Origin: an uncultured Lachnospira sp.
Lineage (GTDB): Bacteria > Bacillota > Clostridia > Lachnospirales > Lachnospiraceae
Assembly (NCBI GenBank): GCA_934358235.1
Contig: CAKRKK010000027.1
Span: 1 to 16,927 of the forward strand
Reading direction: 5' to 3'
DNA length: 16,927 nucleotides
Position numbers and translations under genes: made by a program. Positions within the stretch are counted from its first letter, which is position 1, and every line of letters begins with the position of its first letter. The notes beneath the pieces were generated by a model. The model made no database searches. It worked only from the letters and a program-made list of their open reading frames with translations, and was not told the DNA's origin. Positions 1 through 7,712 of this stretch are shown piece after piece.

Positions 1-210
1 TTCTATTGAATACGAACTGTACTTTTCATAATCTTCCTTTGCCAGAAAATTTGTATTTTCATCAATCCACTGCAAATCTTTTATGCTATCCATAACCGTA
101 CTTGCTTTAATATCAAAATCGGCATCATGGCGGTTTACGGTTATATATACATTACCAGTCTCATCCTTACTAATATATTTATCCAATCCACCATATTCAA
201 ATATTGTCAT
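1..210 (-). CDS. Unrecognised protein, N-terminal 70 residues only
   Basis: The gene starts with ATG at 210 and stays open to the window edge, so only its first 70 codons are visible. A purine-rich ribosome site (AGGAAGGAAAGGGA) lies just upstream of the ATG. The product begins MTIFEYGGLDKYISKDETGN and continues with acidic and aromatic residues, ending here at EKYSSYSIE. There is no signal peptide or membrane segment, so it is probably cytosolic. I do not recognise the family. It lies downstream of the RNA ligase gene on the same strand, but a hairpin between them probably separates their transcription. The opposite strand also has an open frame across this stretch, but it has no good ribosome site and reads as low-quality hydrophobic protein. 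Confidence 0.6.
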   Translation of the reverse strand, partial: MTIFEYGGLDKYISKDETGNVYITVNRHDADFDIKASTVMDSIKDLQWIDENTNFLAKEDYEKYSSYSIE

Positions 211-242
211 AGTCTTTCCCTTTCCTTCCTGTTTACAGGCAT

Positions 243-276
243 ATAAAAGCTTTGTGCTTTGGCTCAAAGCTTTTAT
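243..276 (-). terminator. Hairpin terminator after the RNA ligase gene
   Basis: A perfect 12-bp inverted repeat (ATAAAAGCTTTG at 243-254, CAAAGCTTTTAT at 265-276) encloses a 10-nt loop. The A-tract and T-tract form the base of the stem, so on the minus strand the hairpin ends in UUUUAUAU, as an intrinsic terminator would. It lies about 40 nt past the RNA ligase stop codon. The plus strand is also T-rich after the stem, so it could work in both directions. Confidence 0.6.
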
Positions 277-317
277 TGCTTCTTTTTATTATTTTATTCA
301 TTATTTAATTCGTTGCT

Positions 318-1409
318 TTATTCGTTATTTTTTATTAAAAACTCCGGACTTACTGCCTTGAAGGACTGCATGCCATCCTGACTTCTAAATACTATTCCCT
401 CTCTTAAGCAATCATACAGCTCACTTTTACCTGTTGCATACTCAAGCACCTCTGAAACAGTCATTCCCTTGATTGGCGCATCCTCTGATATAATCGGAAC
501 AAACTTTAACCCCTGCTCATTTATAAGCTTTTTCGCCTCTAAAGAACCAACTCGTCCTTCGGGATATATAAGATTGAACACATACATATCTGGCTTTCTG
601 ACATGATACTTATTGCCCTGGACATCAGAGGCTATACATTCCCCCTGAATAGCAACCCATTCCCTATCTCCAATCAGTCTGTGAAGGATGTCTTCTATGT
701 TATATTCTTTAGCAACCTGCCAGTAAGATGATTTATCCGCCCTCCACTTTCTAAGGTTTCTGGAACATACAGCAAAATCATAAGTATCCTTATTCCAGAA
801 ATGTCTGCCCTTTATACGCTTCAAGGTAAAAGAGCCACTCTGTCCGTCAACCTTCTCAGTAGCAATCCATTTGCAATCCATATTAAGATAATACGGTGCA
901 TTCTGGATACGGATCTCATCCGTCTTGCTGATAAAGTCCGGAAATCCCTTTTCAAGCTTTTTATCACCTACAAGCCTCCTGAACCACGCCCTTTTCATTA
1001 GAAACTTAGGATATTTCTTTATAAGCTGGTCTATCTCCTGTGATTCACCCATCTCCTTATCCATAGTTGTTTCATACTGTGTTATACCTATAATATCTGT
1101 AACATTATCTCCAACCTTGTACTTACCTTCTGGCAGAATTGATAGTGGAAAACATATTCCCTGACTTAATACGCCTGCCATTTTCATAGTTTTAATACGG
1201 AATTTCTTACTTCTTAGGAATTCGAATTCAGGTTTTTCTGGAAATACTGAATCTATCTCGCAAAAAACCACTTTATCGCCAACCTTATAAGCATCTTTTT
1301 GTACAATTACTGTCCAACCGAGTACTGTTGCTAAAACAATTCTATTCTTTCCCTTGATAGGTGTTATTGAATTAATCACTTCAATATGTGCTAATGCTCT
1401 GTCTGCCAT
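318..1409 (-). CDS. RNA ligase, Rnl5/DraRnl (DRB0094) type, ATP-dependent
   Basis: This is a predicted 363-residue ATP-dependent RNA ligase that would seal RNA 3'-OH/5'-phosphate breaks through a lysyl-AMP intermediate. The nucleotidyltransferase motifs are complete: motif I EKVDGQ with nucleotidyl lysine K186, SRNLR near 217 (motif Ia region), GE at 256-257 (motif III), REGIVFR at 337-343 (motif IV, E338) and FKAV at 350-353 (motif V, K351). About 150 residues precede the catalytic core and look like the N-terminal OB-fold of the Deinococcus RNA ligase (TIGR02306-type) family (ALAHIEVINSITPIKGKNRI, then a KVGDKVVFCEIDS stretch). ATG at 1409 is chosen because AGAGGA precedes it by 6 nt. The frame stays open to 1508, but the extra 33 residues are low-complexity and lack a ribosome site. 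There is no obvious partner gene, so its physiological substrate is unknown. Confidence 0.88.
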   Translation of the reverse strand: MADRALAHIEVINSITPIKGKNRIVLATVLGWTVIVQKDAYKVGDKVVFCEIDSVFPEKPEFEFLRSKKFRIKTMKMAGVLSQGICFPLSILPEGKYKVGDNVTDIIGITQYETTMDKEMGESQEIDQLIKKYPKFLMKRAWFRRLVGDKKLEKGFPDFISKTDEIRIQNAPYYLNMDCKWIATEKVDGQSGSFTLKRIKGRHFWNKDTYDFAVCSRNLRKWRADKSSYWQVAKEYNIEDILHRLIGDREWVAIQGECIASDVQGNKYHVRKPDMYVFNLIYPEGRVGSLEAKKLINEQGLKFVPIISEDAPIKGMTVSEVLEYATGKSELYDCLREGIVFRSQDGMQSFKAVSPEFLIKNNE

Positions 1410-1829
1410 AATAATCCTCTTTTCTGCGCACACTTTTCTCATAACAAGCAGGTGCCCGGTGCGCCAAGACACTTTATATGCCCTTTTTTTACTTGTTCCT
1501 ACATACATAATTATATCTGCTATTCAGAATATATTTTTTTCACTTTGTACTATTTTTCATATATTCCGCAAACAGCTTACGAACATCAAATTATTATCAC
1601 ATTATTTTTAAAATGTAATGTAAATTCACAAACTCATGTTATAAAATTGTTTTTATATTGTAAGAAACGATGTATCTAAAGCAGGGCTTCATTATTGCAC
1701 ACACTTCTATTATATTTTTTATAGATTTTAGACACAATTCATTGTTTTTTTACATTTTTACTTGTATATTTCCAACAAAGTGTTAAAATGTAACTATAAA
1801 TTCAAACGTGAATGGAGGTAATATTTATT
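1410..1829. other. Divergent intergenic region, RNA ligase / fucO
   Basis: This 420-bp AT-rich gap separates two divergently transcribed genes. It holds the fucO promoter and ribosome site at its right end. I see no confident promoter for the RNA ligase, no long inverted repeat and no small gene with a ribosome site. The GC-richer patch at 1450-1466 contains the direct repeat GGTGC-CC-GGTGC and has no clear function. Confidence 0.5.
1762..1789 (+). promoter_or_regulatory. Putative sigma-A promoter of fucO
   Basis: An extended -10 element (TGT followed by TAAAAT at 1784-1789) lies 16 bp after TTGTAT (1762-1767). Transcription would start near 1796, leaving a leader of about 35 nt before ATG 1830. 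The -35 matches the consensus only at TTG, so the extended TG is the stronger support. Confidence 0.5.
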
Positions 1830-2978
1830 ATGGCACAGAGATTTATTCTTAATGGTACATCTTATCATGGAAAGGGGGCTATTAAGGAGATAGCTACTGA
1901 AGCTATTTCAAGAGGCTTTAAGAAGGCTTTTGTTTGTTCAGATCCAGACCTTATAAAGTTCGGGGTTACTAAGAAGGTTCTTGATGTATTGGACGAGAAC
2001 AATTTAGCATATGAGGTTTATTCAGATATAAAGCCTAATCCAACAGTCGAGAATGTACAGACTGGTGTTCAGGCTTTCAAGGATGCCGGAACTGATTACC
2101 TTATCGCTATTGGTGGTGGTTCTTCTATGGATACTGCTAAGGCTATAGGTATTATAATTAATAATCCTGAATTCGAGGATGTTATAAGCCTTGAAGGTGT
2201 CGCTCCTACTAAGAAGCCTGCTGTTCCTATTATTGCAGTTCCAACTACTGCAGGTACAGCCGCTGAGGTTACTATCAACTATGTAATTACAGATACAAGC
2301 AAGAATCGTAAGATGGTATGTGTTGATCCACACGATATCCCGGTTGTTGCAGTTGTTGATCCTGATATGATGTCTAGCATGCCTAAAGGACTTACAGCCG
2401 CTACTGGTATGGATGCTCTTACTCACGCTATTGAAGGATACATTACAGCCGGTGCATGGGAGTTATCAGATATGTTCCATCTTAAGGCTATTGAGATTAT
2501 ATCTAAGAGCCTTCGTGGTGCTGTTGAAAACACACCAGAAGGAAGAGAAGGTATGGCACTTGGCCAGTACATCGCTGGTATGGGATTCTCTAATGTAGGT
2601 CTTGGTATTGTTCATTCTATGGCTCATCCACTTGGTGCATTATATGATACACCTCATGGTGTAGCTAATGCTATCATTCTTCCTACTGTTATGGAATATA
2701 ATGCTCCAGCAACAGGTGAGAAATATCGTGAAATCGCTAAGGCTATGGGTGTTTCTGGCACAGAGAATATGACTCAGGAGGAATACAGAAAGGCTGCCAT
2801 AGATGCAGTTAAGAAGTTATCTAAGGATGTTGGTATTCCTGCAGATCTGAAAGATATTGTCAAGGAAGAAGATATTCCTTTCCTTGCACAGTCAGCATAT
2901 GATGATGCATGCAGACCTGGCAACCCAAGAGAAACAAGTGTAGAAGAAATCACTGAACTTTATAAGAGTCTTATTTAA
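1830..2978 (+). CDS. fucO: Lactaldehyde reductase / L-1,2-propanediol oxidoreductase
   Basis: This iron-dependent group III alcohol dehydrogenase has 382 residues and closely resembles E. coli FucO along its whole length. It would reduce L-lactaldehyde, from fucose or rhamnose breakdown, to L-1,2-propanediol with NADH. The N-terminal Rossmann-like half carries D38 and GGGS (95-98) for the cofactor. The metal ligands fit FucO: D195 and H199 in MDALTHAIEG, H262, and H276 in TPHGVAN. The signature AVPTTAGTAAEVTINYVITD (136-155) is present. The ATG at 1830 is chosen because GGAGG (1814-1818) precedes it at good spacing; the in-frame ATG at 1812 overlaps that ribosome site. No fucose or rhamnose isomerase, kinase or aldolase gene is adjacent, so it may serve several sugar pathways. 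A different short-chain alcohol specificity cannot be excluded. Confidence 0.9.
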   Translation: MAQRFILNGTSYHGKGAIKEIATEAISRGFKKAFVCSDPDLIKFGVTKKVLDVLDENNLAYEVYSDIKPNPTVENVQTGVQAFKDAGTDYLIAIGGGSSMDTAKAIGIIINNPEFEDVISLEGVAPTKKPAVPIIAVPTTAGTAAEVTINYVITDTSKNRKMVCVDPHDIPVVAVVDPDMMSSMPKGLTAATGMDALTHAIEGYITAGAWELSDMFHLKAIEIISKSLRGAVENTPEGREGMALGQYIAGMGFSNVGLGIVHSMAHPLGALYDTPHGVANAIILPTVMEYNAPATGEKYREIAKAMGVSGTENMTQEEYRKAAIDAVKKLSKDVGIPADLKDIVKEEDIPFLAQSAYDDACRPGNPRETSVEEITELYKSLI

Positions 2979-3023
2979 TAAGACATTATTGTTTTTAATA
3001 TTGTTTTGCCATTTACATTAAAG

Positions 3024-3062
3024 GAACGCCGGATGACAGTGTTTAACTACCATCCGGCGTTC
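3024..3062. terminator. Strong hairpin between convergent fucO and pepF
   Basis: A perfect 12-bp GC-rich stem (GAACGCCGGATG at 3024-3035, CATCCGGCGTTC at 3051-3062) encloses a 15-nt loop, between the 3' ends of two convergent genes. The T-tracts are weak on both sides (TTCTTG on plus, CTTTAATG on minus). Position and symmetry suggest a bidirectional terminator. A small AAGCC/GGCTT hairpin (3080-3093) lies between it and the pepF stop. Confidence 0.62.
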
Positions 3063-3095
3063 TTGCATGTAATTATTCCAAGCCCCAAGGCTTTA

Positions 3096-4937
3096 CTAAA
3101 CTGTTGCTTCCCATTCATCCAGCAGCCCCTTGAATACATCAAGTGCTGACTGTACTACCTCTGGCTTTTCCATATCTATGCCACACAGCTTAAGAAGTTC
3201 AATAGGGTGCAGACTGCAGCCACCTGAAAGAAACTTTTTATATCCTTCTTTTACTGCATCATCCTTGTTTAATATCCCCGCCGCTATCGCTATCGCAGCA
3301 GAATATCCGGTTGCATACTGATACACATAGAATGGAGTATAGAAATGTGGTATTCTCGACCATTCATAGGCTATTTCATCATCTATCACGCATTGCTCAC
3401 CGAAGTACTTCTCATTAAGCTTTCTATATACATCACACAGATTATCTGCCGTAAGTACTTCTCCACTCTCTGCCATACTATGTGTCATCAGCTCAAACTC
3501 AGCAAACATAGTCTGTCTGAACAAGGTTCCCTTAAACTGTTCAAAATAATGATTTAGAAGATATCTTCTCTTCTTCTCAAGCTCATTGTACGCCTTATTA
3601 TCCGCTGAAGCATTCCTGATAACTGCCATATCACATTTGCACTGCTCTAAAAGATAGTTCATAAGAAGTGCCTCATTACACGTAGATGCTACTTCTGCTA
3701 CAAATATCTTATATCCAGCATATATATATGGCTGATTAGAGCTGGAATAGTAAGTATGCATAGCATGTCCCATCTCATGGATAATGGTAAATACATCATC
3801 TAATGTTCCTGAAAAGTTAAGAAATACATATGGGTGTGTACCATACGCTCCCCATGAGAATGCACCTGTACGCTTTCCTTTATTCTCATAGACATCAACC
3901 CAGCCTGATTCAAAGCCCTCTTTTACCTTCGCCACATACTCCTCACCCATAGGTGCAAGAGCCGCTATAACCATCTCCTTAGCTTCCTCATATGTAACCT
4001 TCCACTCATAGTCTTCAACCATAGGTGCATACACATCATAAAAATGCAGCTCATCAACACCAAGTGCACGCTTTCTTATATCAACATATCTATGCATAAG
4101 ATTGAGATTATTATTTACTGTGCTAATAAGATTCTTATATACACCAGTTGGTATAAATGAACCTGAAAGATACATATCAAGTGTTGAAGCATAATGTCTT
4201 GCATCAGCCCTGAATACTGCCTGCTTGACATTGCCATAAAAACAGGCCGCAAGCGTATTGATATGTCGCTTATATTCCTTATACAGACATTCAAATGCAG
4301 ACCTTCTTACTTCTCTGTCCTGACTTTGCATATATCTGGTGTATGTACCATTAGTAAGCTCAACACTATTACCAGCTTCGTCTGTTATGCAGCCAAACTT
4401 AACATCTGCATTATTATACTTTGAAAATATCTCGTCAGGAACAGACATAACCTGCGATGCCTTAGCCATTAGAAGCTCTTCACTTGCTGACAGGGTATGC
4501 TCCTTCTGACTTAACATATCCTCTAGCATATGCCGATATAGATTAAGTTCTTCGTGCTGCATATATTCTGAAAGCAGCTTTTCATCCATCCTTAATATCT
4601 CTGGTTCAGCAAATGAATACTTTTCTGACATCTTAACCGCTGCTGCCTGTGCTTTTCCTGACATTTCCTGATACACCGGATTAGTTGTATCTTCATAATA
4701 TTTCATAAATGCGTAGACATATACCCGCTCAGTTATATAATCAACATCGCTGATTTCCTTTAATACTTCATAAAGCTTCTTATATGAATCAGCAATTGTT
4801 CCTGCTGATTTAGCTGGCTCCTTTGACATATCCATCAGCTTTTCATAATCTGCCTTCCATTCCTCATCCGAAAAATATATGTCATTCACTGCCCACTTAA
4901 ACTTATCCTCTACTTCGCTTCTTAAAGGTGCTGCCAT
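3096..4937 (-). CDS. pepF: Oligoendopeptidase F, M3 family zinc metallopeptidase
   Basis: This 613-residue protein matches the usual PepF length of about 600. PepF is a cytoplasmic zinc peptidase that cleaves short peptides, typically of 7 to 17 residues, in peptide turnover. The M3 site is intact: HEMGH at 387-391 supplies two zinc histidines and catalytic E388, and E415 in AEVASTCNEALL is the third ligand. The conserved SWGAYGTHPYVFLNFSG stretch (361-377) precedes the site, and YATGYSAAIAIA lies near the C-terminus. The start is ATG 4937, with GGAGG 7 nt upstream. This ATG shares one base with the degV stop (TAATG), so translation of the two is probably coupled. An upstream in-frame extension into degV is possible but has no ribosome site. 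It is probably cotranscribed with degV from the promoter at 5850-5878. Confidence 0.93.
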   Translation of the reverse strand: MAAPLRSEVEDKFKWAVNDIYFSDEEWKADYEKLMDMSKEPAKSAGTIADSYKKLYEVLKEISDVDYITERVYVYAFMKYYEDTTNPVYQEMSGKAQAAAVKMSEKYSFAEPEILRMDEKLLSEYMQHEELNLYRHMLEDMLSQKEHTLSASEELLMAKASQVMSVPDEIFSKYNNADVKFGCITDEAGNSVELTNGTYTRYMQSQDREVRRSAFECLYKEYKRHINTLAACFYGNVKQAVFRADARHYASTLDMYLSGSFIPTGVYKNLISTVNNNLNLMHRYVDIRKRALGVDELHFYDVYAPMVEDYEWKVTYEEAKEMVIAALAPMGEEYVAKVKEGFESGWVDVYENKGKRTGAFSWGAYGTHPYVFLNFSGTLDDVFTIIHEMGHAMHTYYSSSNQPYIYAGYKIFVAEVASTCNEALLMNYLLEQCKCDMAVIRNASADNKAYNELEKKRRYLLNHYFEQFKGTLFRQTMFAEFELMTHSMAESGEVLTADNLCDVYRKLNEKYFGEQCVIDDEIAYEWSRIPHFYTPFYVYQYATGYSAAIAIAAGILNKDDAVKEGYKKFLSGGCSLHPIELLKLCGIDMEKPEVVQSALDVFKGLLDEWEATV

Positions 4938-5812
4938 TATTCTGCCTCCATAATATAAGCTGAAGAAGCTATCGCAAGAGAACCATAACCTATATGGCAC
5001 GCAACACTAAGGGAAAGTGGATCCATATGGAAGTCAAACTGAGGAAATGCTTCCTGCACAGCCTCAGCCCATTCTCTGGCTTCTTCCACATTACCAGTAT
5101 ATGCAACCTCTATATGCATATGACCATCCTTTGCATAATCAGCGAATCTATTTTCCATATCTTCCTTCATCGCTTTAAGCATAATCTTCTTAGCTGATGC
5201 TTTACCACGCGCCTTAGCATATGCATCAAGCTTTTCACCCTGTATCTGAAGAACCGGATTAAGCTTTAACATAGTTCCTATGGCGGCTGCTGCAGGTGTT
5301 ATACGTCCACCCTTCTTAAGATACTTTAAGGTTTCAAGTGTTATATATATACTTGAGTCTAACTTATGCTCCTCAAGTATATTCTTTATCTCATCTGCTG
5401 ACTTTCCTTTAGCTGCAAGTGCCTTTGCATCCTTAACTGACTGTCTCATAGTTACAGATATTCTCTGATTGTTAACAACCTGTACCCTGCCATCATAATC
5501 TGTGGCAACCATAGTCGCTGTCTGACACGTACCACTAAGTCCACTTGACATAGGAATAAATACAACTTCATCATTATCCTTAAGAAGCTTATCAAAATAA
5601 TCCTGTAATGTGCCTATTGATGGCTGTGATGTAGATATATCAGCATCATTCTTAAGCTTCTCATAGAATTCCTCCTGTGAAAGATTAATATCCTCCAGGT
5701 ATTCTTTTCCGTCTATAAAAAATGGCATAGGAATAACTGTTACTCCTATCTGTTCTGCCTGTGCCTGTGTAATTCCACTATTACTGTCTGTTAATATCGC
5801 TACTTTACTCAT
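4937..5812 (-). CDS. DegV family fatty-acid-binding protein (FakB-like)
   Basis: This 291-residue protein has the full DegV fold. DegV/FakB proteins bind one fatty acid and present it to the kinase FakA for acyl-phosphate formation in Firmicutes phospholipid synthesis. Visible signatures are the N-terminal VAILTDSNSGI, TSQPS at 61-65, SSGLSGT at 89-95, the LKKGGRI segment at 165-171 and C-terminal ACHIGYGSLAIA (271-282), corresponding to the H-x-G-x-G end motif that contacts the fatty-acid carboxylate. AAAGG lies 7 nt upstream of ATG 5812. The stop overlaps the start of pepF by one base. No fakA gene is adjacent, which is common because FakB paralogues are dispersed. The fatty acid preferred cannot be read from the sequence. 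Why it is coupled to a peptidase is unclear. Confidence 0.9.
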   Translation of the reverse strand: MSKVAILTDSNSGITQAQAEQIGVTVIPMPFFIDGKEYLEDINLSQEEFYEKLKNDADISTSQPSIGTLQDYFDKLLKDNDEVVFIPMSSGLSGTCQTATMVATDYDGRVQVVNNQRISVTMRQSVKDAKALAAKGKSADEIKNILEEHKLDSSIYITLETLKYLKKGGRITPAAAAIGTMLKLNPVLQIQGEKLDAYAKARGKASAKKIMLKAMKEDMENRFADYAKDGHMHIEVAYTGNVEEAREWAEAVQEAFPQFDFHMDPLSLSVACHIGYGSLAIASSAYIMEAE

Positions 5813-5849
5813 AAACCAGCCTTTCTATTATTTTCTGTAGTTTGTTACT

Positions 5850-5878
5850 ATTGTACCTTATCTTACACTTTGCTACAA
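5850..5878 (-). promoter_or_regulatory. Sigma-A promoter of degV-pepF
   Basis: Read on the minus strand, -35 TTGTAG (5878-5873) and -10 TACAAT (5855-5850) are separated by exactly 17 bp. The start would be near 5843, about 30 nt before ATG 5812. It shares its bases with the oppositely facing promoter at 5851-5879. Confidence 0.65.
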
Positions 5879-5879
5879 T
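5851..5879 (+). promoter_or_regulatory. Sigma-A promoter of the GNAT gene, superimposed on the degV promoter
   Basis: On the plus strand, -35 TTGTAC (5851-5856) and -10 TACAAT (5874-5879) are also separated by 17 bp. Each -10 lies on the other promoter's -35, because ATTGTA (5850-5855) and TACAAT (5874-5879) are exact inverted copies. The start would be near 5886, about 29 nt before ATG 5915. Confidence 0.6.
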
Positions 5880-5914
5880 ATTTTTAACAATATTTTTTTA
5901 AGAGGTTAAATATA

Positions 5915-6877
5915 ATGCATACTAACATTCCTAATACCGACAACATTATTATCACCGACGTTTTTACCATTTCAGAGCTTAAGGAGCTTATTGACAAATG
6001 TAATTATGAGCCTATTTATGATGAGGCTGCCTCTCCTGAGCTTATCCAGCTTGCTGCCTTCACCAGCGACAGCATTAATCCATCTGATGCAGCTACCACC
6101 AGCTCCGGTAAGCAAATGATAGGCTTTATATCGTGCATTGTCCCTGAATTTCTTTATTCAAGTGATAACGCTTCTGATGATGATTTTGATAATGTCCCAA
6201 ATAACACTTCTGTTGATGCTTTTGATAACGTCTCAAATAATGCTTCTGTTGATGCTTTTGAAATAGAAATAACAGCTATGATTAGTCCTTATTATCGAAA
6301 TATGGGCTTATTCACAAGGCTTTTTGCTTCATTGAAAAGCACAATAAATAAACAATGCAGTAATGCTGGCATATTCCCCCCTGCAATATCTTACTTAGTT
6401 TCTAAGGAATGTATACAGCCCGGCAAAGATACCAAAGCACCACAAATGGATTATGCATATAGTGATTATCTTATGACTCTTTCTGTTAATGAAGCTGCTT
6501 CATACCTTCATAAATATGACAGACAGCTTAATAAAACAGCCTATGCCTGCGATAATAAACATTATGCTATCGTAAATGACAATGAAGAATTCCTGCTTAT
6601 CGATACAACATCCGACTTAGTGATTTCCTCTGCAGCCTTCTCTGTTTATGAAAAATGCATATGCATTTATGATGTATGGACTAACCCTGATTATAGAAAA
6701 AAGGGCTATGCCAGATATCTGCTAGCCCATACAATAAATAACTTTATAAATGATAAAAGTCTGTCCATTGACAGCTTTATGCTGCACGTATCCTCGCGAA
6801 ACGTAGCAGCAGTCAGACTATATAATTCAATGGGCTTTACTACAAGTCAGGAAATAAAACAATATAAACTACTGTAG
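5915..6877 (+). CDS. Double-GNAT-domain N-acetyltransferase
   Basis: This 320-residue protein is a predicted acetyl-CoA-dependent acyltransferase with two GNAT folds. The N-terminal copy (about 10-145) is degenerate: its strand and turn read EIEITAMISPYYRNMGLFTRL (116-136), with RNMG in place of the usual Q/R-x-x-G-x-G/A loop. The C-terminal copy (about 215-318) looks catalytic: IYDVWTNPDYRKKGYARYLL (251-270) contains the acetyl-CoA loop RKKGYA, and VSSRNVAAVRLYNSMGF (292-308) is the typical GNAT C-terminal motif. Between strands of the first domain sits an Asp/Asn-rich insert (about 82-115) made of a 12-residue repeat. AAGAGG lies 9 nt before ATG 5915. The substrate is unknown; neighbours do not suggest one. 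Confidence 0.85.
   Translation: MHTNIPNTDNIIITDVFTISELKELIDKCNYEPIYDEAASPELIQLAAFTSDSINPSDAATTSSGKQMIGFISCIVPEFLYSSDNASDDDFDNVPNNTSVDAFDNVSNNASVDAFEIEITAMISPYYRNMGLFTRLFASLKSTINKQCSNAGIFPPAISYLVSKECIQPGKDTKAPQMDYAYSDYLMTLSVNEAASYLHKYDRQLNKTAYACDNKHYAIVNDNEEFLLIDTTSDLVISSAAFSVYEKCICIYDVWTNPDYRKKGYARYLLAHTINNFINDKSLSIDSFMLHVSSRNVAAVRLYNSMGFTTSQEIKQYKLL
6179..6259 (+). repeat. 36-bp in-frame tandem repeat inside the GNAT gene
   Basis: Two full 36-bp units encode DDFDNVPNNTSV (6179-6214) and DAFDNVSNNASV (6215-6250), followed by a partial third unit encoding DAF (6251-6259). The period is a multiple of three, so gain or loss of units keeps the reading frame. It forms an acidic Asn-rich loop in the N-terminal GNAT domain. 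Confidence 0.8.
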
Positions 6878-6888
6878 CACCTGCTACT

Positions 6889-6957
6889 GGCTGATATTCC
6901 CGGTTAATATTCCCAACTGATATTTCTGGCTAATATTCCGGCTGATATTCCGGCTAA
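6889..6957. repeat. 12-13 bp tandem repeat between convergent GNAT and ydcF-like genes
   Basis: About five and a half units follow the pattern GGCTRATATTCC(C), starting at 6889, 6902, 6915, 6928, 6940 and 6952. R alternates between G and A in successive units. The last unit runs into the end of the neighbouring minus-strand gene, whose TAG stop (6954-6956) is made from the repeat itself. No classical terminator is visible in this gap. Confidence 0.75.
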
Positions 6958-7712
6958 TAATTACGATATGCGAAGTCCTTCACTATTCCAATTGCTTCTC
7001 TCACCATATAATTAACTAAAAGGACTTCATCGCTTGATGCCGGTATACCGCATACATTTTTTAATCCTTTACCCTTTGCAAGCAGCTTAGCCCTGAATAT
7101 ATGGAAGTTATTCGTAACTATACCAACCTGTGCATTAAAATCATTTATAAATCCAACAGAATACATCATATTTTCATTGGTATCTGTCGATTTATCCTCC
7201 ATAATTATGCGCTCTGGCGGTATATTCTTATCACACAGATATTCATACATAGCAAGAGCTTCTGTCTTATTCTCTCCTCTGCCCTGACCTCCGGATACTA
7301 TTATAATAGTATCTGGATTCTTTACTGCATAATCATATGCTGCATCAAGTCTTTTCCTAAGTGACTTGGTCACCCTGTCACCTCTTATCTGACATCCAAG
7401 CACTATTATATAATCACAATTATCCACCGGCTCCTGCCTCATGCTAAATATTATACACAGTTCAAGTGTTATAAACAGCACAACTCCTGTTCCAAGCACC
7501 ACTCCTGCAATACCTTTAACAATCCGAGGCAGTACATACACCTGTCTTGCCTCCAGCAGACCGAATATATATATTATAAGAAAAAATGCTGTGCCAACAA
7601 GCCATATCCATATAAATGATGACTTTATTCCTGCATATGTTGCACATCTTATATAATACATCAGACATAATACCGCTAATATAATACAAAAAATCCTCAT
7701 ATCTTTCCTCAT
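6954..7712 (-). CDS. YdcF/SanA-type membrane protein (DUF218)
   Basis: This 252-residue protein begins with three hydrophobic segments (about 7-24, 32-51 and 66-90), followed by a DUF218 domain from about 99 to 245. Family motifs are YIIVLGCQIRGDRV (101-114), VSGGQGRGE (139-147), MEDKSTDTNENM (171-182) and VTNNFHIFRA (199-208). Members of this family (SanA, YdcF, ElyC) are linked in other bacteria to envelope integrity and lipid-carrier or peptidoglycan metabolism; the exact reaction is not settled. AGGAAAG lies 7 nt before ATG 7712. An internal Met at residue 5 is a less likely alternative start. The gene seems monocistronic; its stop codon lies inside a tandem repeat. Confidence 0.83.
   Translation of the reverse strand: MRKDMRIFCIILAVLCLMYYIRCATYAGIKSSFIWIWLVGTAFFLIIYIFGLLEARQVYVLPRIVKGIAGVVLGTGVVLFITLELCIIFSMRQEPVDNCDYIIVLGCQIRGDRVTKSLRKRLDAAYDYAVKNPDTIIIVSGGQGRGENKTEALAMYEYLCDKNIPPERIIMEDKSTDTNENMMYSVGFINDFNAQVGIVTNNFHIFRAKLLAKGKGLKNVCGIPASSDEVLLVNYMVREAIGIVKDFAYRNY

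Noticed and set aside
83..361. Open frame on the plus strand over the left edge
   Set aside because: It has no ribosome site, is hydrophobic low-complexity, and overlaps a minus-strand gene start and a terminator hairpin.
1410..1508. 33-residue N-terminal extension of the RNA ligase
   Set aside because: ATG 1409 has a well-placed ribosome site, while the upstream starts have none and the extension does not resemble the family.
1762..1778. Rex-like redox operator in front of fucO (TTGT...ACAA)
   Set aside because: The half-sites are 9 bp apart instead of 10 and the inner bases do not match the Rex consensus.
1789..1808. Second ECF promoter (TGTAAC ... CGTG) in front of fucO
   Set aside because: The spacing between AAC and CGT is only 12 nt and it would lie too close to the ribosome site.
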